From Marinilabiliaceae bacterium (GTDB lineage Bacteria; Bacteroidota; Bacteroidia; Bacteroidales; Marinilabiliaceae): a stretch of DNA of 64,000 nucleotides. Of this stretch, positions 35,501 through 43,191 are shown piece by piece. Position numbers and translations under genes: made by a program. Positions within the stretch are counted from its first letter, which is position 1; each line of letters opens with the position of its first letter. Location of the stretch: positions 1 to 64,000 of the forward strand of contig JAFGBR010000069.1 of assembly GCA_016933045.1 (NCBI GenBank), in the 5' to 3' direction. The notes under the pieces were generated by a model, which did no database searches, was not told the DNA's origin, and saw nothing but the letters and a program-made list of their open reading frames with translations.

Positions 35501-37052
35501 TGATGGAAATGGGGCTATTGGCGGCGTGTCGGGTAATGCCTCTTTATTTGAAATAAATGGAGGTACGTTTAGTGTCACCAATGCAACTACCGCCGAACGA
35601 GCATTAACCATCGGGGTAAATGGTGGAACCATTCAAACAACAGTTAAAGTGAACTGGAACGGTAAAATTGTGGGGGGAACATTAACAAAGACAGGTGGTG
35701 GTGAATTAACCTTTAACAGTGCCAATGCTAATAACGAACTGATATTACAAACGGGAACAGTGAGACTTACAACTGAAGAAGCTTTGCCTGGCAGGAAAGT
35801 GATATTCAGAGATGGTGTGTTGAATTGTTACGATAATGGAGGCACTTATAGCCTAGCTACATATCCGTTGGTTGTTGAAGAAGGCCAAAAAGGAACTATT
35901 TATGTTGACGGAAGATGTGAGTATAGAAACACACTTACCGGATCGGGTACTCTGAATGTTAGTATCCCTTGGATAAGAACTGATTTTACTGGTAACTGGT
36001 CGGCATTCGAAGGTACTATTAATCTTATGGGTGCTAGTTGGTTCAGAAATTTTAATTCGTATGGTTATGGAAAAGCAAAAATAAACATGCCTTCAGGAAC
36101 TTCAATGACTGCTATGAATGATCAGATAGTGAAAATTGGATCTTTAATAGGAGCCGGTAATTTGTCAGGTTCTGGAACATGGGAGTTAGGCTCACGAAAT
36201 GAAAGTTTTATGTTTAGAGGCGTTATTGAGTCAGGTTCTATTAATAAAGTTGGAACAGGTATTATGACTCTTACTAATGCTAGTACTTTAACCGGACTAG
36301 TTACTGTAACATCTGGAGGTATGATGGTTATTAACTCAAGTGGTAGTGCAACAGGCACAGGAACTGTTTATGTGAAAGATGGTGCTTTTCTTGGCGGAAT
36401 GGGAATAATATCTGGTTCTGTAATTGTGCAAAATGGAGGTATTTTAAAAGCTGGTTACGAAGTTGATGGGTATAATTATACCGGAACATCTTTGCGCGTG
36501 AAGAGTGCAACATTGAATTCAAATTCTGTTTTTTATGTAAAAACAAATACCATTGGTTCTAAATCTGATAAGCTTATTGCTTCTGAATCGTTTATTGCCA
36601 ATGGTCAATTGGTAATGAATAAAACAACTACTTTGGCCTATTCTGCCGGTCAAACTTATCAAATTGTTTCTGCTCCATCTATTTCCGGTGCTTTTAATTC
36701 TGTTTCTCCTGAAACTCCGGGTGATGGTTTAGTATGGGATTTTAGTGAGTTTAATACATCTGGAATTGTGAAGGTAAATGTTGCAAACAGTATAACTAAT
36801 GTATCTAAGGCTGATGAGTTAAGTTTGTATCCAAATCCTTCAAGTGGAGTGGTATATATCAATTTCTCTGAAGGAAGAGGTAATGCTATTGTGCAAATTG
36901 AAACACTTAATGGTGAAGTTGTAAGTGTGCTTGATGGAAGTGTTGATTTATCGCAATTGAAAATTGATTTGGGTAATCTTGATAAAGGTGTTTATTTAAT
37001 TCGTGCTTGTTTTAATGATAAGGTGTTGATTGGTAAAGTTATCTTAAAATAA
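32556..37052 (+). CDS. PL11 rhamnogalacturonan lyase fused to autotransporter-type repeats, T9SS-secreted
   Basis: 1498 residues from the ATG at 32556; an earlier TTG at 32511 would add a segment before the signal peptide (LLMIMLMFMSNVFAQ), so it is rejected. Domains: PL11 N-terminal sandwich and eight-bladed propeller (about 20-610; DRGVVAVKTNTGVFVSWRIPGEEW, FMVYDLDGDGIAEIACKTAPGTIDG, NRVDRFLAGVAYLDG, QADILGDWREELIFRTSD, YRLGVAWENVGYNQPPH), then about 800 residues of glycine-rich beta-helical repeats of the autotransporter passenger type (LTKKGSGKVTITNTNDFSGKV, LTKTGGGELTFNSANANN) and a T9SS tail (about 1425-1498). PL11 cleaves the rhamnogalacturonan-I backbone by beta-elimination. The repeat region probably forms a long solenoid between enzyme and cell surface. 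Confidence 0.9.
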   Translation: MKKVHLLMIMLMFMSNVFAQHNLEVLDRGVVAVKTNTGVFVSWRIPGEEWHNVRYNVYRDGNKLNSEPLDVSNYSDLSGTIGNAYTVSAVIDSVEQPQSASVNTLSSNYKEIQFDLPPGGTTPAGEAYTYTPNDFSVGMLDGDASYDLVVKWDPSNAHDNSHAGYTGNVIIDGYTLGGNKLWRIDLGKNIRAGAHYTQFMVYDLDGDGIAEIACKTAPGTIDGLGNYLGKGPAATDNDLADYRNTAGYILTGPEYLTVFNGQTGAEMATVSYVPPRGNVSDWGDEYGNRVDRFLAGVAYLDGIKPSIVMARGYYTRTVLAAWDWDGTALSSRWVFDTNNAGNGAYYGQGNHNLSVSDVDNDGRDEIIYGSMTVDDDGTGLYTTGLGHGDAMHVGDLDPYRKGIEAFRCLEGGDGGTVLHDAATGQILIRHKTYSDCGRCCAANISNNYKGAEVWGGGKVFAASTGADITNAGFLVSSNFRIYWDGDLLEELLDNTSVTKTDYNNPVFSAAGAYSNNGSKSTSCLQADILGDWREELIFRTSDPSKVRIYTTTAPTIYRNYTLMHDRQYRLGVAWENVGYNQPPHTSYFLGEAEGILLPPPPVMNNQRLVYNGTGTWDNSLPIWMKDGVAAVYTDGEHVYFNSSEGTNDTIGLSIVVSPDVLTVVSPGNYTLDVDGGKLTGEMKLVKQGIGQFSLNGVHDYTGVTEIWDGTFNLDGDLTHSAVWVNMFGQFSSKGKLGKGLVMRYSSKLVIGGNNNAATLTITDSLSVEEKTEISLDIFGLSEVQNDSLKINGNMYLADGSILNIVPHLSDGEIYLAPGEYLLASATGNIVCNIEQIELTGIEGMPASLIVRNDSLLLNVKEMRSPSAVIWNGSLSDDWDLVNSKNFLNASIDDIFVTGDEVTVNDDAVSNIIDVVEDVMPASLTFVNNSVNYTISGSAAISGNATLTKKGSGKVTITNTNDFSGKVLVEEGTLEVKSMPNSIDGNGAIGGVSGNASLFEINGGTFSVTNATTAERALTIGVNGGTIQTTVKVNWNGKIVGGTLTKTGGGELTFNSANANNELILQTGTVRLTTEEALPGRKVIFRDGVLNCYDNGGTYSLATYPLVVEEGQKGTIYVDGRCEYRNTLTGSGTLNVSIPWIRTDFTGNWSAFEGTINLMGASWFRNFNSYGYGKAKINMPSGTSMTAMNDQIVKIGSLIGAGNLSGSGTWELGSRNESFMFRGVIESGSINKVGTGIMTLTNASTLTGLVTVTSGGMMVINSSGSATGTGTVYVKDGAFLGGMGIISGSVIVQNGGILKAGYEVDGYNYTGTSLRVKSATLNSNSVFYVKTNTIGSKSDKLIASESFIANGQLVMNKTTTLAYSAGQTYQIVSAPSISGAFNSVSPETPGDGLVWDFSEFNTSGIVKVNVANSITNVSKADELSLYPNPSSGVVYINFSEGRGNAIVQIETLNGEVVSVLDGSVDLSQLKIDLGNLDKGVYLIRACFNDKVLIGKVILK

Positions 37053-37068
37053 TTGTTGACTTTTTTTC

Positions 37069-37108
37069 AAGAGAAGATGGGGTTTCAGTCTCTGTCTTCT
37101 CTTTTTTT
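37069..37108 (+). terminator. Terminator of the PL11 gene
   Basis: AAGAGAAGA / TCTTCTCTT arms (37069-37077, 37095-37103) followed by a T7 run, 17 nt after the stop codon. Confidence 0.8.
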
Positions 37109-37199
37109 ATTTATATTAATGAGAATTAAGGTAGAAATTACTATTAAAAATTTTTTGTAATGAACTAACAGGATTTATTTATAGCCACAATATGGTGGA

Positions 37200-37284
37200 G
37201 ATTCCCGACAACGTTGGGATGATAAAACAAAACTAGCGGTACAAACACTTTCAAACGCCTCTCATTTCCGCGCAGGCAGAAATC
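37200..37284. repeat. Inverted pair of 23-nt REP-like units
   Basis: Two 23-nt units, each internally palindromic, face each other: 37200-37222 begins GATTCCCG and ends GGGATGA; 37262-37284, read on the minus strand, begins GATTTCTG and ends GAAATGA. They match at 14 of 23 positions including both ends. They are clearly richer in G+C than the rest of this 461-bp gap, in which no gene is seen. This layout is that of REP doublets (REPIN/BIME-like elements). Confidence 0.45.
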
Positions 37285-37513
37285 TTATTTTATTTCTAAA
37301 ATTTCTGTGTATTTTTTATTGTTACTTCATTATTATTCTATTTTTAACTAACTCTGATTTTAAACATTTGATTCGAATTGTTTTTTGAATAACAATAGTT
37401 AATACGAATTGATTCAAATATAGACGATTTGATAATAATATAATAATACAAATAATTGAAATTTGTTTTTGTTAAAAAAAATCTACACAGTTTGTTAATC
37501 AAATCTATCTATT

Positions 37514-39157
37514 ATGAAAAAATTATTACTTAGTGCATTGTTGGTGTCTTTTGTGGCAATGTTTACGAATGATGTTAAAGCCTACACAAATGAAGTGAGG
37601 GCTTCAGGATCTAGTTACATCTGGCGGACAGATAATGTTGACAGGGGCACTGTATCAGATCTTGCTACTGCTATCAACAATACTCTTGCTGCTAACCGTG
37701 AGATTCATGTTTTAGTAGGAGGTTATTTGTCTGCTACTATCGGACGGCTTCCTATTAATGTTAAGATGTATTTTCATGGTAATACTTTTACTACTACTCA
37801 TTCTGGAATTGCTGTCCATGCTAAAAACGTATCAGGAGTAAAGGTATATGATATGAAACTTAATGCCCCTAATAATTTCTATGTTTTTCGGTTTAGTGGG
37901 GTTAGCAACGCTGTTCTTTCTGGAATCAGTATCAACGGTGGCGGTATTGGCATGCGCATTGAAAGTAGTGATGCAAAAGATCCTTGGAACTTCACTTTTA
38001 CAGATCTTACAGTTCAGAATTGTACTTATGAAAATACCAGCTCACATGGTCTTGAAACCTATAGTGTGGATCGTTTCAATATTACCGGTATTGTTGCCAG
38101 AAACACCGGTGAGTGTGGTGTATGTTTGAACTCTAGCAGGAATGGTACTGTTGGAACAGTTGATGCTTACAGGTGCTGTAAGGGGGGCGGATATGCCGGT
38201 CTGCGTTTATGTAATACCTGTTATAATGTTACATCCAGCTATTTGAAAGCAACAGAATGTGGTCGTGGATATTTCGTGCTTTCAGGAAGTTACAATTGCC
38301 ACTTGAATAATTGTGAAATCTATAATTGTAGTGATGTAGGAATATGGTTGGAAAACGTAACAAATTGTACTGTAAAAGCTGGTTGTGTTGTTGGTAATTT
38401 TACTAGAATTTCAGGATCAGGTTCTTATGCTAATGTTAGTACATCGTGTGGTATTAATGGTGTGTACAAATTACAAAACAGGGGTACAGGATTAGTACTT
38501 GATGGTTATGGAAGAACAGCTAACGGTAGTGTTTGTGCCCAGTATAGTAATGGTACCACCCATCCAAATGCTAAATGGGAAGTGATAGCTTTGGGAAGTT
38601 ATTACCAGATAAAAAATGTAGGCACAGGATTGGTTTTGGATGGTTATGGACGAACTGCCAATGGCTCTGATTTAGCTATGTATTCAAGTTCAACAACTCA
38701 TGTTAATTCGCAATGGACTTTTGAAAATTACGATGGAAACTATTATCGCATAAAAAACCGTGGTACCGGTTTGTATATCGATGGAATGGGACGGACTGCC
38801 AATGGCGATGCCTGCGGACAATATGCTAATACCACCCATGTTAATGCGCAATGGATTTTGGTCCCAACCACCAAATCAGCTCTTCTGGATGAAAATCAGA
38901 ATCTATCAGATGGAGCAGAGGATTTGAATGGCATTGAAATATATCCTAATCCTGTTCAAAACGAGTTAAATATCAATTGGTCTTCTGATAAGAAACAAAA
39001 TACTCAGGTTTCAATTTTTAATGGTACCGGCAAATGTGTCATTGAAAAAGCAGATATTTCTGGATCTGTTGATGTGAGTCAGCTTAACAGTGGCGTGTAT
39101 ATTATTAAAGTGACTTGTGGAAATGAAATAGTTGTTCGTAAGTTTATAAAAGAATAA
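37514..39157 (+). CDS. Right-handed beta-helix protein with ricin-type lectin repeats, T9SS-secreted
   Basis: 547 residues: signal peptide (1-23, DVKAYT), a parallel beta-helix (about 40-310) with short rungs such as VSGVKVYDMKLNAPNN, FNITGIVARNTGECGVCLNSSRNG and CHLNNCEIYNCSDVGIWLENVTNC, notably rich in Cys and Asn; three near-identical ricin B/CBM13 repeats (about 318-455, each with RGTGLVLDGYGRTANGS-like cores); and a T9SS tail (about 465-547). The beta-helix fold is shared by pectate lyases, polygalacturonases and other polysaccharide enzymes, but I see no diagnostic catalytic motif. Location between PL11 and a hybrid sensor suggests a pectin-related role. Confidence 0.8.
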   Translation: MKKLLLSALLVSFVAMFTNDVKAYTNEVRASGSSYIWRTDNVDRGTVSDLATAINNTLAANREIHVLVGGYLSATIGRLPINVKMYFHGNTFTTTHSGIAVHAKNVSGVKVYDMKLNAPNNFYVFRFSGVSNAVLSGISINGGGIGMRIESSDAKDPWNFTFTDLTVQNCTYENTSSHGLETYSVDRFNITGIVARNTGECGVCLNSSRNGTVGTVDAYRCCKGGGYAGLRLCNTCYNVTSSYLKATECGRGYFVLSGSYNCHLNNCEIYNCSDVGIWLENVTNCTVKAGCVVGNFTRISGSGSYANVSTSCGINGVYKLQNRGTGLVLDGYGRTANGSVCAQYSNGTTHPNAKWEVIALGSYYQIKNVGTGLVLDGYGRTANGSDLAMYSSSTTHVNSQWTFENYDGNYYRIKNRGTGLYIDGMGRTANGDACGQYANTTHVNAQWILVPTTKSALLDENQNLSDGAEDLNGIEIYPNPVQNELNINWSSDKKQNTQVSIFNGTGKCVIEKADISGSVDVSQLNSGVYIIKVTCGNEIVVRKFIKE

Positions 39158-39183
39158 AAGCATAGAAGGTTAATACATTAAGA

Positions 39184-39217
39184 GGATGCCTGTTAAATTT
39201 TCAGGCATCCTTTTTTT
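39184..39217 (+). terminator. Strong intrinsic terminator
   Basis: GGATGCCTG / CAGGCATCC arms over a 9-nt loop, then T7, 27 nt after the stop of the beta-helix gene. Confidence 0.9.
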
Positions 39218-39243
39218 ATTTTTCTTAATTCCCTATCTGTTTG

Positions 39244-39251
39244 TATTTTTG
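39244..39251 (+). promoter_or_regulatory. -7 box (TATTTTTG) for the hybrid sensor
   Basis: Exact match to TAnnTTTG, 26 nt before the ATG, just after the terminator at 39184-39217. A well-placed -33 TTTG is not evident. Confidence 0.4.
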
Positions 39252-39277
39252 AGTTTTAATACAGACACGATTCAATT

Positions 39278-42200
39278 ATGTATAAATATTTCATCATTGT
39301 ATCATTATTTCTGTCGCAATCTTCTTTTTCCGAAAATAAAATATTGCGGTTCAGGCAGTTAACAGCAAAAGATGGATTGGCTCAAAATGGCACCATTGGC
39401 ATTGCTCAGGATAAATATGGCTTTATGTGGTTTGGTACATGGAGTGGTCTTTGTCGTTACGATGGGTATGAGTTTACCACTTATCACAACCATGAGGGTG
39501 ATTCAACTTCAATTGTAAATGACCGGATTCTTAGTGTTTATAATGATTCTGTTGGCGATATCTGGATTAGTTTTGTTAATGATATGCAGATTTGCAAATA
39601 CAATTACGATCAGGATAATTTCATCCGTTTTTTATTCGATGAGGTTGATCAACAAATTGCCGATTCATTACGGAGGTATAAGCCATTTGTAAGAAGTATT
39701 GCCCAAACTCATGATTATAAGTGGTTGGTTGAATACCCTGAAAACCGTCTGGAGCAAATTAATAAACGAAATGGAGAAAAAACGATATACAAACCCGACC
39801 CATTTAATAACTGGGCTATAAACAGTGAGTTTGTTGGGGAGATATATCTCGATGACAATGGCATATTATGGGTTTCAACAATTGGTAGCGGTGTTAATTT
39901 TGCTGATACAAAACAAAAAGGGTTTCAGCTTTATCGTAGTTCCGTTTTCTCAAATGAAATAAGGGCTTTTTGTAAAGACCGGGATCAAAACATCTGGGTT
40001 GGTACCCGTAGTAATGGTATTGGTGTGCTTGATACCCGAAATAAGACTTTTAATCATTGTCCGGTTGAGAAAAATGAAGCAATGGGCGAGAATACTTATA
40101 GTCAGATCAGAAAGATGTATTGCGATCGTTTTGGCTATATCTGGATTGGTACTAAAGCCGGTTTGCGTAAGTATGATCCTAAAAACAAGATTTATACCGA
40201 TTACAACATTTACAGTAAAAGCCGCATACCTCATAATTGGGTTTTTGAAATTATGGAAGATCATAACGGCGATTTATGGATTGGCACTTTCTGGGGATTT
40301 TCAAGATACAACCGCGAAGATGATAGTTTTCAGTATTACGAGCCTAAAACAATGCTTTCGAACCATAAGGTTCGTGCTATAAAGGAGGATAACGAATTTA
40401 ACCTGTGGGTAGCAACGGAAGAAGGCGGGCTTACCTGCCTTAAACGTAAATCGCACACCGATAATGGTCCTGAAGATTTCATTCCAACCTATTACAGGCA
40501 TAACGTTAACGATAGCAATTCAATAAGCAGTGATAATATCTACTCAATGGATATTGATGAGAAGGGGCAGATATGGCTGGCAACATCTAATGGGTTGAAT
40601 GTTTTTGATCCAAAGATGGGTCATTTCAAGTGCTTGTCGGTTAATGAGGGTATTCCTGATAAGATGATAATGGCTGTTTTGTGCGATCAGGATGGATACA
40701 CATGGATCAGTCATACAAAAGGGTTATCGCGTATTCAAATCGACAACTTTATCATCACTTCTTATACCGACGAAGATGGTTTGCAGGATAAAGATTTCAT
40801 GGAAAATTCATGTTTTCGCGACACTGTAACCGGCGAACTCTATTTTGGTGGCACCAATGGATTAAATGTTTTTCATCCTTCTAAAATAGAGGACAATACA
40901 ATTGCTCCGCGTGTTTATACTACCGCATTGTATGTGCTTAATAAACGGGTTGAGGTGAATGAACCATTTAATGGAAGGGTAATTCTTTCAAAACCTGTTT
41001 ATCTCACCCAAGAATTAACTCTGGAACATCAGGACAGAACCATCTCTTTTGATTTTGCAGGTATTCATTTTTCAAATCCCAGGGGCAATCGTTATAAATA
41101 CAAACTCGAGGGGTTCGACGATGAGTGGATTTATACAAACGCATCCAAAAGAACTGCGTCGTATTCAAACCTTCGTGCAGGCAACTACACGTTTAAATTG
41201 CTTGCTGCCAATTCCGATGGGGTATGGTGTGATCAGCCTGCAACCCTGTCGATTAAAGTGTTGCCCCCCTGGTGGTTATCTGGTTGGACTTATGTGGGTT
41301 ATTTTATACTGATTCTGCTGTTGTTTTATTTAATCATTCGGATTATAACAGCCCAGGAAAAATACAAACAACAAATAGAGTTTGAAAAATTAAAAGCCGA
41401 CAAACTACTTGAGTTTGATAACTTAAAATCGAAATTTTTCACCAACATGGCGCATGAGCTTCGAACACCGCTCTCTCTGATCATCGATCCTTTGGAAAAA
41501 GTCATTAACGACAGCTTGTTTACAACTGCCACGAAAAATTATTTTCTTCTCATGCAGCGAAATGCCAAACGGCTTTATAAACTTACCAATCAACTACTCG
41601 ATTTTAGAAAGATGGAGACCGGCCAATTGAATCTTGTTAAGTCGGTTAACGATATGGTGTTTCATCTTTATGGAGTATATGAGTCTTTTTCTGGTCAGGC
41701 AGTTCAACGCAATATTACCTATCAGTTTCAAACAACCGAAAAAAAACTGTTGGTCGAATACGATGTTGAGAAGATAGAATCTGTGCTTTATAATCTTATT
41801 TCCAATGCTTTTAAATACACACCCGACAATGGTGCAGTCACCCTGAAACTAACAGTTGTTGTAGCCAATAATGAAGAAGTTATTGTTGTTGAGGTGGTTG
41901 ATACCGGCAAGGGAATCAATTCCGATTCGATAAATAACATCTTTAGTATGTTTTACAAGGAAGATGATAATGGACAACCGGGAGATAAAAGTTATGGAAT
42001 TGGCCTGGCATTTACAAAAGAGCTGGTTGAATTACATGGAGGAACAATAGCAGTTGAAAGTGAACCAGGCAGGGGAGCTTGTTTTAAAGTTACATTGCCC
42101 TATAAGTATGTTGAGGATAGTTTACCGGAAATCGGTAATGATGGTTCAAATACTGATCTAACGATTGCTATTACTAATAAGCCTGTTAACGAATATGATC

Positions 42201-42985
42201 CACAAGAAAATGAAAACGACATCAAAGAAACATCGCTATTGGTGATTGAAGACAATGATGATATCCGAAATTACCTGATTTCGCAACTTTCAGCAACTTA
42301 CCTCGTGCATGATGCCACCAACGGACTTGAAGGTTTTGACAAGGCAATTGACTGTTTGCCCGATTTGATTGTAAGCGATGTAATGATGCCCGGAATGGAT
42401 GGCTTTGAGCTTTGCCGGAAACTCAAAACTGATGTGAGGACCAGTCATATTCCGGTTATTTTGCTCACCGCAAGGCAATCAGATGAGAGTATTATTGAAG
42501 GGTATCAAACAGGAGCTGATGCCTATATTGTGAAACCTTTTAATTCGCTTGTTTTAATCAGCCGAATACAAAACCTAATTAATTCGCGATCTCAACTGCG
42601 TCATTTTTTTGGAAAAGGTAATATCCTCGATACAAAGGCAATAACGAATAATACAACCGATGAGGCTTTTGTTAATAAAGCAATTAAAATTATTATTGAC
42701 CATTTGGAAGACACCGGTTTTAACAGCGAAACGCTGGCTGATAAACTAAAAATGAGCAGGGCTTTGATGTATAAAAAAATCAAATCGTTAACCGATATGA
42801 CAGTTCATCAGTTTATTATTACCGTTAAAATGAATAAAGCTGCTGAATTATTGTTGTCGGGCGATTACTCCGTGTCAGAAGTTGCATATAAAGTAGGTTT
42901 TACTGTTGCAGGTAATTTTACCCGTACGTTCACTAAACAATTTGGGTGCAGTCCTTCGGAATATATCTCAAAACAAAAAAAATAA
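39278..42985 (+). CDS. Hybrid two-component system (HTCS) regulator of glycan use
   Basis: 1235 residues: signal peptide (about 1-18), ~14 propeller blades (KDGLAQNGTIGIAQDKYGFMWFGTWSGLCRYDG and repeats), Y_Y_Y domain, membrane helix (about 670-692), HisKA with phospho-accepting His726 in NMAHELRTPLSLI, HATPase (N-box LISNAFKYTPDNG, G-boxes DTGKGI and YGIGLAFTKEL), receiver domain with Asp1034 in VSDVMMPGMDG, and an AraC helix-turn-helix end (SEVAYKVGFTVAGNFTRTFTKQFGCSPSEY). This is the full HTCS layout of Bacteroidota polysaccharide loci, sensing an oligosaccharide in the periplasm. All phosphorelay residues are intact. It probably controls the PL11 and beta-helix genes upstream. Confidence 0.96.
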   Translation: MYKYFIIVSLFLSQSSFSENKILRFRQLTAKDGLAQNGTIGIAQDKYGFMWFGTWSGLCRYDGYEFTTYHNHEGDSTSIVNDRILSVYNDSVGDIWISFVNDMQICKYNYDQDNFIRFLFDEVDQQIADSLRRYKPFVRSIAQTHDYKWLVEYPENRLEQINKRNGEKTIYKPDPFNNWAINSEFVGEIYLDDNGILWVSTIGSGVNFADTKQKGFQLYRSSVFSNEIRAFCKDRDQNIWVGTRSNGIGVLDTRNKTFNHCPVEKNEAMGENTYSQIRKMYCDRFGYIWIGTKAGLRKYDPKNKIYTDYNIYSKSRIPHNWVFEIMEDHNGDLWIGTFWGFSRYNREDDSFQYYEPKTMLSNHKVRAIKEDNEFNLWVATEEGGLTCLKRKSHTDNGPEDFIPTYYRHNVNDSNSISSDNIYSMDIDEKGQIWLATSNGLNVFDPKMGHFKCLSVNEGIPDKMIMAVLCDQDGYTWISHTKGLSRIQIDNFIITSYTDEDGLQDKDFMENSCFRDTVTGELYFGGTNGLNVFHPSKIEDNTIAPRVYTTALYVLNKRVEVNEPFNGRVILSKPVYLTQELTLEHQDRTISFDFAGIHFSNPRGNRYKYKLEGFDDEWIYTNASKRTASYSNLRAGNYTFKLLAANSDGVWCDQPATLSIKVLPPWWLSGWTYVGYFILILLLFYLIIRIITAQEKYKQQIEFEKLKADKLLEFDNLKSKFFTNMAHELRTPLSLIIDPLEKVINDSLFTTATKNYFLLMQRNAKRLYKLTNQLLDFRKMETGQLNLVKSVNDMVFHLYGVYESFSGQAVQRNITYQFQTTEKKLLVEYDVEKIESVLYNLISNAFKYTPDNGAVTLKLTVVVANNEEVIVVEVVDTGKGINSDSINNIFSMFYKEDDNGQPGDKSYGIGLAFTKELVELHGGTIAVESEPGRGACFKVTLPYKYVEDSLPEIGNDGSNTDLTIAITNKPVNEYDPQENENDIKETSLLVIEDNDDIRNYLISQLSATYLVHDATNGLEGFDKAIDCLPDLIVSDVMMPGMDGFELCRKLKTDVRTSHIPVILLTARQSDESIIEGYQTGADAYIVKPFNSLVLISRIQNLINSRSQLRHFFGKGNILDTKAITNNTTDEAFVNKAIKIIIDHLEDTGFNSETLADKLKMSRALMYKKIKSLTDMTVHQFIITVKMNKAAELLLSGDYSVSEVAYKVGFTVAGNFTRTFTKQFGCSPSEYISKQKK

Positions 42986-42989
42986 ATCA

Positions 42990-43187
42990 TTAATCAAGTT
43001 CTCTTAAAATATCTTCCACTTCGGCTTCTGTTTTTTGTAGTTTTTGCTTGCATTGTTTTATTAAAAATGAAACTCTTTTAACTTTTTCCGATAATTCGTC
43101 AATGTCTAAATCATCTTGTTCAATTTTTGACAAAATATTTTCAATTTCTTCAATTGATTCTTTGTAGTTTAATGTTTTCTTTGTCAT
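42990..43187 (-). CDS. xseB: Exodeoxyribonuclease VII small subunit
   Basis: 65 residues with the XseB pattern: LNYKESIEEIENILSKIEQDDLDIDELSEKVKRVSFLIKQCKQKLQKTEAEV, a two-helix coiled coil that binds the large subunit XseA. Exonuclease VII degrades single-stranded DNA in both directions. It is last in a minus-strand run, 4 nt after the histidine kinase gene, so probably translated from the same message. Confidence 0.93.
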   Translation of the reverse strand: MTKKTLNYKESIEEIENILSKIEQDDLDIDELSEKVKRVSFLIKQCKQKLQKTEAEVEDILRELD

Positions 43188-43191
43188 TTTA

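Noticed and set aside
3237-42985. Search for SusC/SusD or FecR partners among the CAZyme genes
   Set aside because: None of the large plus- or minus-strand products has TonB-dependent receptor, SusD or FecR features.
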